From Vesta saturnalis (Eukaryota > Arthropoda > Insecta > Coleoptera > Lampyridae): DNA of 64,000 bases. The notes under the pieces were generated by a model that worked only from the letters and a program-made list of their open reading frames with translations, had not been told where the DNA came from and did not search any database. Shown here piece after piece: positions 22,245 through 34,494 of the stretch (within the stretch, counting starts at the first letter, position 1; each line of letters begins with the position of its first letter). The stretch is taken from NCBI GenBank assembly GCA_036346205.1, contig JARFJB010000390.1:2109501-2173500 (forward strand). The letters are read 5' to 3'. Position numbers and translations under genes: made by a program.

Positions 22245-24800
22245 TTATCAAGTTTACCAGTTCATGTATGGACAAAGTTGGTAATCGGAAAATTATGGAG
22301 GATTTGTTGGTAGAATAGAGTTTGCTATTGTTTGTGATCTCAGTTCTAGGTATAGGGTTTGTTTGATTAGCACGTGTGGCTGAAGGTTTGTTTTTCTCAC
22401 GAGAAACGTCCAGTGTGCAGTTTATGTATGAAACTTTTTTAATCGAAATGGTTAAAGGATGACGTGATTATAGCGGAGTAAATGGTGTTGTTTTTTATTC
22501 TCGTAGTGACTATGTAATAGGCTGTTAACAGAGCTTGGAGTGAGTGGTCTGGTTACCGTGTACACAAAGTTTATCTAAATTCTACCCGGTGTGTCCTGAA
22601 GACATCGTGAGGGAGTTAACCCTTTTCAATTCCTGTGGATTACATATAGGGTTCAACCAACCTGGGGAAACTTTTGTGAAGATGTTTGTCGATTAGTAGT
22701 AACATTGTACATATAACAAATAACTTCGACTAAATAAGATTGATTGTGTTAATAAACCCAGGTGAAGCAGTTAGTTAAAAATGACGTCTGGTAAAAACTA
22801 AGTCATTCGGTTTTGTACATTGCTGGGTTCCGTTATTAAGAAAAATTAATGAGTTTGTCTCTTTTTGCTGTTTTTGTATTAAGATAAAGATTTTTGAAAA
22901 TAGAATTTCATTGATAAAATTAACGAAAAGCAAAATATGGGTAAATAAGTTTGATGACAATTCAAATTGGTCTAGCAGCACGTTATTTCGTTTTGATTGT
23001 ATTTGATTGTATTCGAAATGCCCAAAAACCAACGTTTCAGGTTTATAGCTGTTGCTTACTTGGGCCAGAATAAATTAGCCACATTTTATAATATTACAGA
23101 TACGAAACTAATATTTGTCACATTCAAATTAACTTCGTTATAAGAAATTGCTACCATTTGCAATTGGAATTGAGTACTCTTTCTAGGCCTAATTAAATAG
23201 TTTAGTCAGTTTTGATAACATTGTAACATTGTCGACGCTTTGAAAACATTGCTGAATAAAATTTGATAATTAATAGAGCCATACGTTAAGTGGCGTTTAT
23301 TGTTGTCTTAATTACCGTGAAACCATTTGTGTATTTCACACTTAACGATTTGTTCTATTAAATTAAAGTTTATTGAGTATTTATTTATTTAAAGAGTACT
23401 CAATGGTGATCGAATTGAAGTCTAGCTGTGTTTAAGCGTTGTGGGCGGTTGTTTATTTGCTGGACTATAAAATAGCTACGTGGAGCTTGTTATTTTTTGC
23501 GATACTATAGTGTTACCGGATGGGGCAATCAGATTGCCAAATTTGCAATCTGACGAATTTGCTGTAGGATCTTTTATGGGATTTCACGCTTCACCTTATT
23601 AAAATGAAATGGTATGGTTGGTTCGTTTATATAACCACAAAATATCTTATCAAGAAAACAGAAATCAATTCCTTGATGTAGTTTCATATCTAACCTATCT
23701 ATTATATGGAAAAAGAACATAACTCGGTTGAGAATTTGTAGGGCAAGAGTTATTGGTTTTTTTTCGAACTCATCCATTTTGTCCTGCAGAAAAAGTGTCA
23801 GAAATGGAAGCGTGTTATACGAAGGGTATAAAAATCAATTTTATAACTTACCTAAAGAATAGATTTTCTACTTTAGACCAATCATAGAATGTAGGCTCCT
23901 GGTATACAACTTCAAATTCGTGATTTGTATCTACGAATTTTTAGTTTATTTTGCAGTTCATGCTATGCGATTAGTTGTATGAAAATGCGACTATGTGTGA
24001 TCGCAAATTTCAATTGTAATTGACAACGCTGGCTGTAATTTTTCTGTTTATCGTCATTTGTACATATTAACATTTGATCGTGAGTTTACGATAATCTTCA
24101 TAACGAACTTGATGAAAATTACGATTGATGTTATGCAATATCGAATGTAAGGTAATTAGAAAATTATTGTCAAGCGAACTTCAGAAAATGTGTGTAATTG
24201 TTTTTCATACGTTGTACAATTTTGAACAGATCTATGGAAAACATTTAGCTTGGAAATATTGCATCGATTACCCTAAAATTTTAAGTACCGTTAACTGAAT
24301 GATGATTCATGCTTAGAGTAAACTTTCCAGAACCATCGATAGCGAATTGATGATGGTGTATATTGTAAGAGCATTTTGATACCATTGAGTACTGAATGTC
24401 GAAATGCAGGTGTTATCGTGCGAAGTCAGCAGGGACACTCAACCACTTTCGCATCCCGTTGTGCTTCATTTATGGCTGCAAATTAAATTGTCTAACGTGG
24501 TATCTAAGATTGGCGGTACAGGCACAATAGATAATTATCATCGTCATCGTGCAACGTACCTGATAAAGTGCGTCTATTATTGCCCCAACTTGCAGAACAT
24601 TATATGGTTGCTAATGTCTGTTAACTACATAGGACTGCCATTAGGACTGATATTGCGGTGCATAAATGTCTACAGGGTGCATGCAAAACAAAAGCGAAAG
24701 GTAAAGTGTAAGAAAAACCCTTCACTAACAAAAAACTGTTCTCTCTCTCTCGTTACGCACACTCCCGTAGGAGTATTAGTGATACTATGAGCTTACAACT
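22245..24800. other. No gene recognised
   Basis: AT-rich, with only short open frames lacking known motifs. The longest, 24404-24790 on the plus strand (128 codons), has no recognisable domain, no skewed codon use and no flanking signals that I can defend. Confidence 0.4.
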
Positions 24801-26060
24801 CCTGTAATGATCCTGCGAATCCTTTACATAAATTTCCTATCCTATGAATAAATTTCCTATCAAAACTTATTTTCCAGTTATTTCCATAACTGTCCTACCA
24901 TTGTTAATAGATGTTATCAGTTGTCCACTCCTTTCCCACCTACAATTCCATTATAAATACCCCACCATCGCGCATATATTTTTCACGTTTATACCAGACT
25001 TACTCTCACCTATTTACCCACATACCTGATTTATACACTTCAATTACACACCAGTATCCTGACTCAAACCCCAAACCATTCACTATATCTTATATTAATC
25101 CAGATCACCAACTCTTTCCCTTCTTTCAATCACACTCTAATCATCCTGATTTAATACAAACAAGACCACGTTTATGTAGAACAATCTTGGTTGTTATTGC
25201 ACCGAGAACGGTACATAATTGGCCTTGGGTACGAGATCTTTAGTTAGACGGAGGCTAAGCCCCGAATAATTAAATATTTCGACACTCCAAAGTGTTCATA
25301 CACTATTCTACCACACCCTCACAAAATAGAAAAGCGTAGTAATTCAAGATGTCACCTTGGCTGTAATTTGCACGAGACGGGCTGTGAATTATATACAGGA
25401 GACGCTGTTATTTAAACGGAGGCCAGGCCCCGAATAGTTAACAATTTCTCCTTGTCCCAGACCACCCTGAAACATATCCACCCATTATACCGTTGCGGGC
25501 AGGTAACATCCGAATACAATATTCCCTTACGTACTGTTAAAACTCCCCCTATATATACCAGAACTCGCCCGTTAACCCTAGTTCATTCATTCCCTGATTA
25601 CAACTGCAACCGAGAATAGTTATCACCACCTGAACCGATATATCTCCTCCACCCTGTATGCATCCTGCGACACACACTTATACATTAGAAAACATCACTA
25701 CACGCTTAATCATCTCGCCGATTACACCTAAATTAAAATCTACCCCTAGTAAGACCCATTGGATCCTTACCATACCGAAATACTTCTACTAAATAGTATA
25801 CTTATTAAAATAAACTCACCTGTTTGATAAGTCCTTTGTAACTCCCATTTCACATCACCGCTGTTCAAATTACACTTAACTATTTCATCTTGAGTAATTA
25901 ACCGTTTCAAAAAGTCACCACTTTCACGTGTTCATCAACATCTGCTTAATTATCTTTACAGTTATACCCACAGAGGGCGACACGAACGCGGCAGAATAAA
26001 CCCCGACAGCGGCGTCCCCAACTATTTGGGCAGGGGTCCACCAGAATCGAATTCTAGTTT
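24800..26060. other. C-rich, G-poor block; possible minus-strand LTR or UTR
   Basis: The plus strand is rich in C and T/A and poor in G up to about 25.2 kb. A 35-bp segment around GGAGGCTAAGCCCCGAAT (near 25250) recurs near 25423 as GGAGGCCAGGCCCCGAAT. The right end carries a GC-rich palindrome-like stretch (CCCCAACTATTTGGGCAGGG, 26015-26034). No protein motif. An LTR retroelement border is possible but unproven. Confidence 0.3.
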
Positions 26061-26239
26061 ATTATTTATTGTTTGTTATTTATTAATTATCCCAGAATCT
26101 TTAAGTTTATTTAGTTGTTACATAGAGTTTTGGTTTATTTTTATAACTGTTCATACAATAGAATTGTTTATAACCGGTCCAGTTTACATTATAAATTAAT
26201 TAACAAAGTAGTGACGCCGTTTAAGCCCAACCCTGAGGG

Positions 26240-28300
26240 GCCTTTCCATATCATTGGTTCTTCCCATGATATTCTGAGCATTCTCCTATATTCTCCTATC
26301 TCTAAAGCATCAATACGATGGCGTATGTTCCAATAGGGAATATAAGACTAGATTACAGTCGCAGTTGTTTATTGCGTGATAGAGTGGTCTTTCCATATTT
26401 TTGTCAATTTCACCATAGAGTGTCTTGCCATATCCAGACCACGCCTTATTTCGGTTTCGCAACTCCCTGTGTTTGTGATTAATTACTGATCCAAGATATT
26501 TAAAATTTTGTATTACTTCGAAACCTGGTATGGTAAGAATATGGGATAAGTCTTCATTGCGACTAATTATTATCACTTTTGTCTTTGATCTGTTAAGGTT
26601 TAGACCAAACTGTTCACTGGTATTAATAGGTTTGTTTTTAATTATTTCCAGCTCTTCTTGGGATGCGGCTAAAATAACGGTATCATCTGCATATCTGAGG
26701 TTGAAAATTTTTCTACCACCAATCGATATTCCACCATCCCAATCGTTGGAATCAATCTCATGATGTATTCACTATAGATACTGAATAGTATTGGAGACAG
26801 AATACATCCTTACCTAACACCTGTTTTTGCCGTTAAAGGGATTTAAGAACTCGTTATAAATTTTTATATTTCCGGCAATAGTTTTATAGAGAGAGTATAT
26901 AACGCTAATAATGTGTTGAGGGGTACCCAGAGTTTATTCCACTGAACACAGTCAAAAGCCTTGGAATAATCCACAAAACATAGATATACTGGAGTATTAA
27001 AGACTTTGACTCTATTATTTGCATTACATTAAGAATTTGTTCCCTGGCTCCTTTACCTGGTATGAACTCTGTTTGCCCCGCGGATATTTGTGGCAGCAAA
27101 AATGGTTTCAACCCGTCATTTATGATCCATAGCATAGCTTTATACACATGCGATACCAGTGCGGTGGATCTATAATTGCTTCAATCTAAGGGGAGCCCCT
27201 TATTGTGCATATGAATAAACGCCACTTCACGCCACTCTCTAGGCTACCTCCCTGAATTCCAAACAACCCTGCATAATGTATGTATTATAGAAATTCCCGT
27301 ATCTCCCATGATGATTTCATGATACACACGGATTTCTCTACCTTTGGTCTTAATACGCGAAGTTCTTTATCATTTACGCCTGTAGTCAGATCATTGTTTG
27401 CTCCATGAAGCACACTAAAAACTGTTCACAATATTGTCTTCAAACCTCAAGAATTCCGGGCTCATCAGTGATAATTTGACCTTTTTTGTTCTTAATCGTT
27501 TGCGTTTTTAGTTTAAATTCTTTAGCTAAATATTTGAATTTGTCATATAATTCTTGTGGTCGATTATTTGTGGCATGCTACTCAATTTCTATGCAGATAC
27601 TAGGTGTTTTTATCCTTTTTACATGCTCAGTTTATTTCTCATTTGATTCTCTTGATCTTGTCGTTATAGTTTTCTGATTCTTTAGACTGTCTCAGAATCG
27701 TTCCTTCTAATATTAGCATCTAGGTATCGTCACTCATCCAATGTTCTCGAACACGCTTGGGCGTAGTAGAGGTACACTGAACTGCAGCAGCTTTTATCCA
27801 GTTCTTAATTTATGCCCATGTTGAGTCAACGTATACCATAATTACGAGAATATTATCGTTCAATATTTGCTGAAAGCGAGCGGTATTTAAGATTGCCAGA
27901 CATTTGTTTGTTCACCGCTTATTAAGGACATTTAGCTTTATCCGCAAACTAGCTTTCAACAGTTCGTGGTTCCCAGAGCTATATTTTTTCTGATATTTGT
28001 ACAAGATCTTCCGGACACCCATTTCGCATGCGACGCCTGCTTGCTCACATTAGCATGCTCGGTAGCCAATCTCACACTGATTATCCCGGAACCAATACAG
28101 CTCCAGTCACCAATCGGATCGCATGGCGCCGCTATGGTGATCTTCTCTGCGCTAAGGGAGCCCTACCCAGTTGCTAGTTTTAGTACGCCCTGGGTACTTC
28201 ATTTCCCCGGTACCATCACATCTCCGAGGCATTCTGCTATCCGCCACCTGGGGAGGCGCACGATGGGGGACTAGCAACCCCTCACGGGGATAACTTCTAC
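26240..28300 (-). pseudogene. RTE-like LINE, reverse transcriptase region and 5' leader
   Basis: Minus-strand pieces in order: a GC-rich leader (28.0-28.3 kb), then SNYRSTALVSHVYKAMLWII and AGQTEFIPGKGAREQILNV (RT motifs 1-2; relatives have AGFVPGKGTREQI), a degenerate motif A region, LRYADDTVILAAS (catalytic YADD, near 26690), TKVIIISRNEDL, GFEVIQNFKYLGSVI, and finally IDALEIGEYRRMLRISWEE. Stops and frameshifts separate them. The motif style matches endonuclease-RT elements common in insects. It differs clearly from the LINE at 14-17 kb. Confidence 0.7.
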
Positions 28301-28529
28301 TGTTAACAAAATAAGTAGACGTGTAGACATACAGAAAACCCTGAATAAAACATCTCAAACTCGTACACATTCGTTGAAGGCATTTTAGAATATTTTTATG
28401 TTACATGATACGCAAAGGGATAGTAATAGGCGTTGTTGCCAGTTGTCGTTATTTAACGAACATTTCCTGTCAGAGAAAATTTCAGAGTTCCGTCTCATAA
28501 ACCGCTACAAGTAATTTTTTGTTCTGTAA

Positions 28530-29480
28530 AATACTTATTTTTTTTTGGTGTTTTCAATGGTGTATTTTTGTATTTACGTTTTACACAAATTTATACGTTT
28601 GGATAACACTTACAAGTATCATCCTCAGTAGTAATAAAATGTTTTAAAGTTGTTTAAGACGAACAAAAAATATTTCGTATATTAATTAGTTCTAAAGAAT
28701 TCTTAGTAGAGTATTTTGATTTGCACATTACATCATTAGCTATTCTGTTGTTTAGTTTGTGTGCTAAGATATGATTTGGTGGTTGGATGTAAGACACTAC
28801 TGATCTAATGGGTGTGTTTAGTTTGTGGATTTTTATGAGACCGTATAGTTTTGGTCTTGCGGGTTCTTGTTTAAAATTTGCGGTTTCTCTAAATCTGTAA
28901 AGCAAATATTGCAGCTTTGTAACCTTTGTTTCCCATCTTTTTGAAATTTCTTTGTATCTAAAGTTTCTTAATCTTTGTTAACAATAAAATCATTAACTTT
29001 CTGCATATCTTTTGAAATAATTACTAATCTTTATCTGTTTTAACCGAAATTAAGTTCTTTTTGTTAATTTTATTCTTAACCCATTTTAGTAAGCAGTTGT
29101 AAGATTTGACCTATCTCAAAGAAGACTCTTTAAATAAATTAGCAACTTGAAACGTGGCATAATTATTGTGAGCATTTCTAAGATGCGCTTCTGCATCTAA
29201 AATTTATTTAATTTTGTTAGTGAAAATGGCAAAATGTAAAACTTTTCTTAATGCATTCTAATTCTTTAATGTTAAATTGAATATTTGATAAGTTTCCAAA
29301 ACTTGTGAAAAAATTGTAGGAATTATTATGATTTATGATTGTTCTATGTTGATGTTGTTGTTCGTAGATAACGTTTGGAATTGTATTTCTTTGTGTTGTA
29401 TTTTTTATGTTTGATGTAGCTGATAGTTTGTCTAACCTTATTAAATATATTAAATTTAATATTATGTATTTTATATAAAA
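28530..29480 (-). pseudogene. Penelope-like element, RT fragment and terminus
   Basis: Minus strand at 28654-28905 encodes RPKLYGLIKIHKLNTPIRSV followed by PPNHILAHKLNNRI, the Penelope RT hallmark (LYGLPKIHK...PLRPIVS). Upstream (28.9-29.5 kb) only degraded text in the same orientation is seen. Downstream lies the conserved hairpin at 28598-28628 and a terminus like that at 15.54-15.73 kb (AATGGTGTA...ACACTTACA). RT motifs A to E and the GIY-YIG domain are missing between the RT piece and the terminus, so it is internally deleted. Confidence 0.7.
28598..28628 (-). ncRNA. Hammerhead-like motif, decayed
   Basis: CTGAGGA, T, GATAC...GTTATC, then CAAAC where GAAAC is expected. The G-to-C change in the GAAA box should abolish catalysis. 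Confidence 0.4.
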
Positions 29481-29650
29481 TGTTAAACTACAGTATATTC
29501 GTGTAAGTATGCAGGTTATCTCTAATTCGAAACCACTTTTTACCTTCTTCCTTGAAGACTCTTAATCACCTTCCCCTTATTGAATTTTTACTTCTAGACA
29601 ACAGTTTAATGTAAGTAGACTTTTTCTTTTAGCATGCTTAAACCATACAT

Positions 29651-29788
29651 TGTAATGGTTCTCTACTTTGGTGACGGGCTACTGCAACCGACCCGCTTCC
29701 TTTTTTATTGTTAAATTGATCTTTCTAATTTTTTAATTGAAATTAATGTTAATTCATTCTTTATATGCCTTGACTAATATTCAACGCC
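29651..29788 (-). repeat. 3' LTR, part 1
   Basis: TGTAATGGTTCTCTACTTTG through ACTAATATTCAACGCC matches 34495-34628 of the other LTR in direct orientation. Continues at 31603. Confidence 0.85.
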
Positions 29789-31602
29789 TTTTTTTTACTT
29801 ATAGTATTTCCGAACAGGCTAAGATTTGCCTAACGTGCTAAAGCACTCAGGAACACTGGGAGGGTTTAGGGAGGCTGCCGAGAAATGTTTATGAATGGCT
29901 ACCTTAAATTGACTTAAGTCAAAATTTCGAGGAAAACAGGAATCGGATAGTGCATTCGACAATTTGATTGCGGTGTGGAAAAATGTAGATTGCGCCCGTT
30001 TAGTGTGACACGATGGAATTTTCAGTACGTAACAATGGCGTGAATGGGCAAACCGAATCCTGCTAGCGAAGATGGCCTGCGCAGGTATTAAAGAGTGTAT
30101 TTCGGAGGCACACCTGCCATGGTAATAGCGATGGAACAAGGAACGAACCGAAACTATTCTTCTATGCTCAAGAGACTGTAGGTCAGAAGTCAGAGAAGGT
30201 TCATTTATGAACCTTATAGCTCTTTTTTGGATGCGATTTACCATATCAAGAGTGTATTGGGGAGCACTGACCAATTGGTGGAAATTTTATTCCAGATTAG
30301 GTCGAATTTGAGCCTTATACAGTAAAATGAGTTGTTGCGATGTGAAGTACTGTCTAGATCTGTTTAGAAAGCCCAGTTTACGGGCAGCTTTTTTGCTGGC
30401 TGATATAAAGTGGTCAATGCATGAAAGGTTCGAAGATACGGACATCCATAACATAGAAATACAGTTTGAAAACTTGAGATTCAAGTCGTTCATATTTACG
30501 GCAAGAAATGATCCGTCTTTCTTGGCGAAAACAAGGCAACGCTGGGTTTGGCGGCGTTGAACGTGAGTAGATTATTCCTTCTACATTCAAGGACACGTTC
30601 TAAATCATTGTTGATTGAGGCTTCCATTTTCACCTTAACGTCCTGACTAGACTTATTGTTGTAGGAAAACTGAGAACAACTACAATGTAGAGTACTATCG
30701 TCTGCAAAGCAATGGATAGGGTTAGTTGTTAAGGAAATGAGGTCATTTATGTATAGCAAGAACAGCGTGGGAGCTATCACTGATACATGGGGTACGCCCG
30801 CGTTAACAGCAGTTTCTTTCGACGACAACGCGTATACTTCTTGTCAAGAAAGCTGTATATCCAATCGATGAGCGTATCGAATAAGCTGAACGATGTGAGC
30901 TTGGCAAGTAGGCACTTGCGCCAAACCTGGTCAAAAGCCTTTGAAATATCTAAAGCTACTACGATTGTTTCACGGGATCTCTCTAATATGTTATTCCAAA
31001 GTTGGGTGACATATGAATGAAGATCACCCGTTGAATGACTCTGCCAAAACCCATACTCGTGGTCGTTTAGGAGTTTATTGAACTCGAGGGACGAAAGTAG
31101 TTGGTGGTTGATGGCTTTCTACGTGATTTTCGACAGAAAGGAGGTAATAGCTTTTGGTCGAGAGTTTGAGAGATCGGTTTTGTCGCCCTATTTAGGAATA
31201 GGTTGGACATTTGCCAACTTCCTCGACGAGGGAAGCTCTCCAGATGACATGGAGATTGAAAAGAGTTTGGACAATACAGGTACTAGCTCGGGGTAGCATT
31301 TTTTCAGGACGATAGCTGGAATACCTTTAGGGCTAGTGGCTTTGTTTGAGTGAAGTTTATTGATGATTGATTCTAGGAGCTTGTAACGAAAGTGGATTGG
31401 TTTAATACCGTATGGGGTAGATTTGGGCGATGGCACAGTTTTACCAAAATCATTGAGACATGAATTTGATGCAAAGTAATCGACAAAAAGGTTGGCTTTT
31501 TCTGCAGGATCAGCTACAACAACTCCGTCGCGAGTCGTCATGGAAAGAAAGGAAGATGTACTAAAGTTTTTACTGATGGCTTTAGCTAATGACCAAAATT
31601 TA
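29789..31602 (-). pseudogene. Jockey/CR1-type LINE, 5'-truncated, inserted in the gypsy LTR
   Basis: Minus-strand frames give RT pieces in order: LHSNKATSPKGIPAIVLKK and ANVQPIPK (31188-31541), VVALDISKAFDQVWRK (motif A, about 30.95 kb), GVPHVSVIAPTLFLLYINDL and IHCFADDSTLHCS (motifs B and C with catalytic ADD, 30496-30828), the thumb KKAARKLGFLNRSRQYF, and the C-terminal RIQKRAIRFINEPSLT...FHRYYHGRCASEI (29819-30274). Several stops and frame breaks. It begins on the plus strand with T8 right at the LTR break: its poly(A) end, as target-primed insertion predicts. CC flanks both junctions. Confidence 0.8.
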
Positions 31603-32175
31603 CCATGAGAAAACTACTCTACAGGACTTCTGGGGTGTGTTTATTGTATTTATGATTCACAATGCAACCTTAATGCGTAATATTTATTCAAAACAATCCT
31701 CATTACAAAGAAAAACAAGATGCGTTAATCAATGGCACGCCGGTTTAAAGCTACTGCTAAACATGCAATGGATAGCGGACGTAATAATCCTCTAGATATC
31801 AATTCAATTTAAAAATGGAGACGCGTTTGATTAGATTATTAAGTCACCTTTTTAATGATCAAGGATTAAACAAAATACATGAAAAAACCTGTACAAACTT
31901 GCAATCTTCGTTCTTCGCTTAAGTAAATCCTTCCTATAAAGGTGTGTATTGTTGCCTCGATGCAATTCCCGCTTCCAACAACAAAAGCCAATTGATACTA
32001 CAAAAGCTAGACGAAGTAACTACAAAAGCTCCTTGTAGTATTGCAGTTTACTTCTCCAGGAAAGACAGTATTTACTAACATAAATATCGCAATTACGAAT
32101 TTGTATAACCGTAATGTTTTACAGCGTTTTAGTTCACTGTCACACTTTAATGGCCGTTATTAATAATTGTTTACG
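31603..32175 (-). repeat. 3' LTR, part 2
   Basis: CATGAGAAAACTACTCTACA through ATTAATAATTGTTTACG matches 34628-35132 of the intact LTR with about 10 percent differences plus one extra stretch of some 70 bp near 31660-31725. Confidence 0.85.
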
Positions 32176-32239
32176 GGATTTGATTATGGGTGGTATACCG
32201 TCGTATACCTCACTTCTGTATCACTTTTTTTAGCTCTTC

Positions 32240-33910
32240 TGATCGGATACAACTTAACATATTAGGAAATACGTCTCTGGCTACAAATACATAACATACA
32301 CATCCGCGATCTATTTGACAATGGTCCAAATACATCCACTGATAGCAGTTCTAATGGCTGCTCAGCACCTACTGTCCTCACGTCAGCCTCGTGCTTTTGG
32401 TTACTGGTTTTTGTTTTCTGGCGCAGATCACATCCCGCTAGTAAGCGTCCACTTCTGCGCTTAAGGTTCGGAATATAGCATGTTTCGTTTATTAATCCTG
32501 CGCACTTACCGGCACCAAAATGACCGTATAATTGATGATATTCCCATATTATCTTATCCACTAACACTGATGGCATGCATATCAACCACCATTCTTCTCC
32601 TTTCTTACTCTTCTTGTATAACAGATTCTCGTATAATGTATAATTCTCCTTTAGTTTAGGTCTCCTTCCTTCTGTATTGATTCTTAACTGTTATTTTATT
32701 CACCCCAGTTGTTTGTTGTTATTTTGATTACGACATAAATTACTCAGAATTCCATTTAGCTCGCTCTTCGACTGTGTACATTTTACTGTAGTGACTGATT
32801 TTCACTGACTATTTCCTTCATATACATCTCTCGACAAAAAATCAGCTACAATGTACTCTTTGCCTTTACACTACTCAATGGTAATATCATGTTCTTGTAA
32901 TAGCATACAGCATCTCGCGCTCGATGACTTTCGAGTAAGTAAAAACTCTAATGGACGATGATCTGTCATTCAGACTGTTTGAAAACCGAGTATATAGGTT
33001 CTGAATTTCTTACACGCGAAAACAATAGCAAGAAGGTCTAGCTCCGTGATAGTATACGTCTTTTCGGCAGTTAACAGTGTTCGACTAGCGAAAACAATGT
33101 TACATATTTCTCAGTCTTGTACTTGGAAAAGATGCGCTCCACATGCCTGTGTTGGTGCATCCGTTGCAATCACAAATCGTTGACGACTGAAATCGGGGTG
33201 TGCTAAACTTAATACCCTTTTAAAGTTCTCTTTAATTTGGTGAAATGCGTTTTGATGATGTTGTTCCAATTCCGATTTGTTTTCTTTCCAGTAACGGCGT
33301 TAGTTGGCTTATAAAATGTGAATGATTGTTGACAAAACGTAGATAAAAGTTGCCAAAACCTAAAAATAACTGCAATTCCTTTTTGTTTCTCGGTACATGA
33401 AAATTTTGTATAGTTTAAGTCTTCTCAGGGTCTACTTCTATTCCTCTGGGACTCCTCGTACAAAAATTCCGACTTTTTGAATTTTACTGTCATGTCTGCT
33501 TGGTGCAATTTCGTCAAAATTATGGCCTTCTTAATCGTGTGAGGCCAGCAATATGTAACCTACATAAATTGTCACAAATGATAAAACTTCAGGACTAATA
33601 CAATGTAAACATTGGTTAAACACTGCTACTGATACGTTCAATCCAAAAGGCAGCACTTTAAATTCCATCGCAGGTGGTGATTCTCTATTTGGTACTATTC
33701 TCCGGTTCAGCTCCCTAACGTCTAGACATATTCTTAGCGCTCCATCCTTCTTCGTTACTATGACAATTGGGTTGGAGTATGGTAAAGTTGATCATTTGAT
33801 AACTCTTCACTGAATCATCCGTTCGATTTCTTATTCATCTGTGGCTCCTCTTGAGTATGGTATCGGATATGACTTGTTTACAAATACGGTTGGATCACTT
33901 ATGTCTAGCT
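32240..33910 (-). pseudogene. Gypsy pol remnants: RT, RNase H, integrase
   Basis: Minus strand, 5' to 3': KLDISDPTVFVNKSYPIPYS and NPIVIVTKKDGALRICLDVR (RT start, 33.7-33.9 kb); then, after a deletion of the motif A segment, FKVLPFGLNVSVAVFNQCLH and FVTIYVGYILLAS, where the catalytic YVDD is changed to YVGY; RNase H text TYTITELDLLAIVFACKKFR and TDHRPLEFLL (about 32.95-33.1 kb); the H2C2 integrase zinc motif HQLYGHFGAGKCAGLINET with CDLRQKTK (32262-32585) and the start of the integrase core ELLSVDVFGPL. Several stops. The polyprotein order RT, RNase H, integrase identifies Ty3/gypsy. Confidence 0.8.
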
Positions 33911-33920
33911 TGTATTAAAA

Positions 33921-34256
33921 TTAATTGCAGAGGCCGGGTCTCTCTAAAAACACCCCTTCGTGTTTCTTCTTTAAATTCTTAATAAACTCTCGTTTTAACA
34001 TTATGCTTGCACATACCCGTAGAATCTGGTGTTTCCTCTGGTGTTGAATCAAAGCAGTTTTACCTGGTAGGACCGCAGGACACATCGTACACCTGTAGTT
34101 GGTCACGCTACTCTTTCTGTGATGTTCTTCGTGAGTTTTTTGTCTTAAATATTCCAAAAACTTCATAAAAATAGTCGTCTCCAGGTATGGTTTACAGGAT
34201 TCCCTTTTTGCATTGTTGCCCATCTTCAATTGATCTTTCATCTGAACCATCTGCAC
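33921..34256 (-). CDS. Open frame with a C2H2 zinc-finger-like motif joined to gypsy pre-RT text
   Basis: A 111-codon minus-strand frame. Its middle reads YRCTMCPAVLPGKTALIQ followed by HQRKH: C-x2-C-x12-H-x3-H with the conserved Leu three residues before the first His, an excellent C2H2 finger. Before it, a stretch ending LRQKTHEEHHRKSS resembles a second, decayed finger (Leu-x-x-x-x-His-x2-His). Its C-terminal end, EFIKNLKKKHEGVFLERPGL, runs into the text that normally precedes gypsy RT. Gag and protease, expected here, are absent. Either a captured host zinc-finger piece or an unusual nucleocapsid-like region; it is probably not an independent gene. Confidence 0.4.
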   Translation of the reverse strand: MQMVQMKDQLKMGNNAKRESCKPYLETTIFMKFLEYLRQKTHEEHHRKSSVTNYRCTMCPAVLPGKTALIQHQRKHQILRVCASIMLKREFIKNLKKKHEGVFLERPGLCN

Positions 34257-34474
34257 AATATGCTATCTCCTGTTGTTCCTGAATTATACTCTGTATGATT
34301 GATAAGGTTCAAATTCTCATACATATACCCATTTATCAATCTCCTCATATGCTTGTTTAAAATACTACCTATCAATTTCGTGGAAGATAATGCTCAAACT
34401 GGATTGTTTCCTTTATTATCTCTTAAACAAAAACGTAATTTCTGATTTGCCTGTTAATTGATGTAACATAAATT

Positions 34475-34492
34475 GTCCCACGTTGAGCGTCA
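34475..34492 (-). other. Primer binding site, tRNA-Lys type
   Basis: Minus strand TGACGCTCAACGTGGGAC, two bases inside the 5' LTR end, differs from TGGCGCCCAACGTGGGGC (the site used with tRNA-Lys1,2) at three positions, all transitions. Confidence 0.7.
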
Positions 34493-34494
34493 AC

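Noticed and set aside
24404..24790. 128-codon plus-strand frame
   Set aside because: No recognisable domain, low-complexity tail, no promoter or splice context; probably chance.
26010..26050. GC-rich stretch ending GGGGTCCACCA as a tRNA 3' end
   Set aside because: No cloverleaf arms or anticodon loop can be built upstream; coincidence with CCA.
27966..28274. 102-codon plus-strand frame in a GC-rich stretch
   Set aside because: Lies on the antisense of the 5' leader of the minus-strand LINE; no domain recognised.
31188..31541. Possible independent gene in the LINE region (117 codons)
   Set aside because: It is the RT N-terminal part of the same truncated LINE, in order with the downstream RT pieces.
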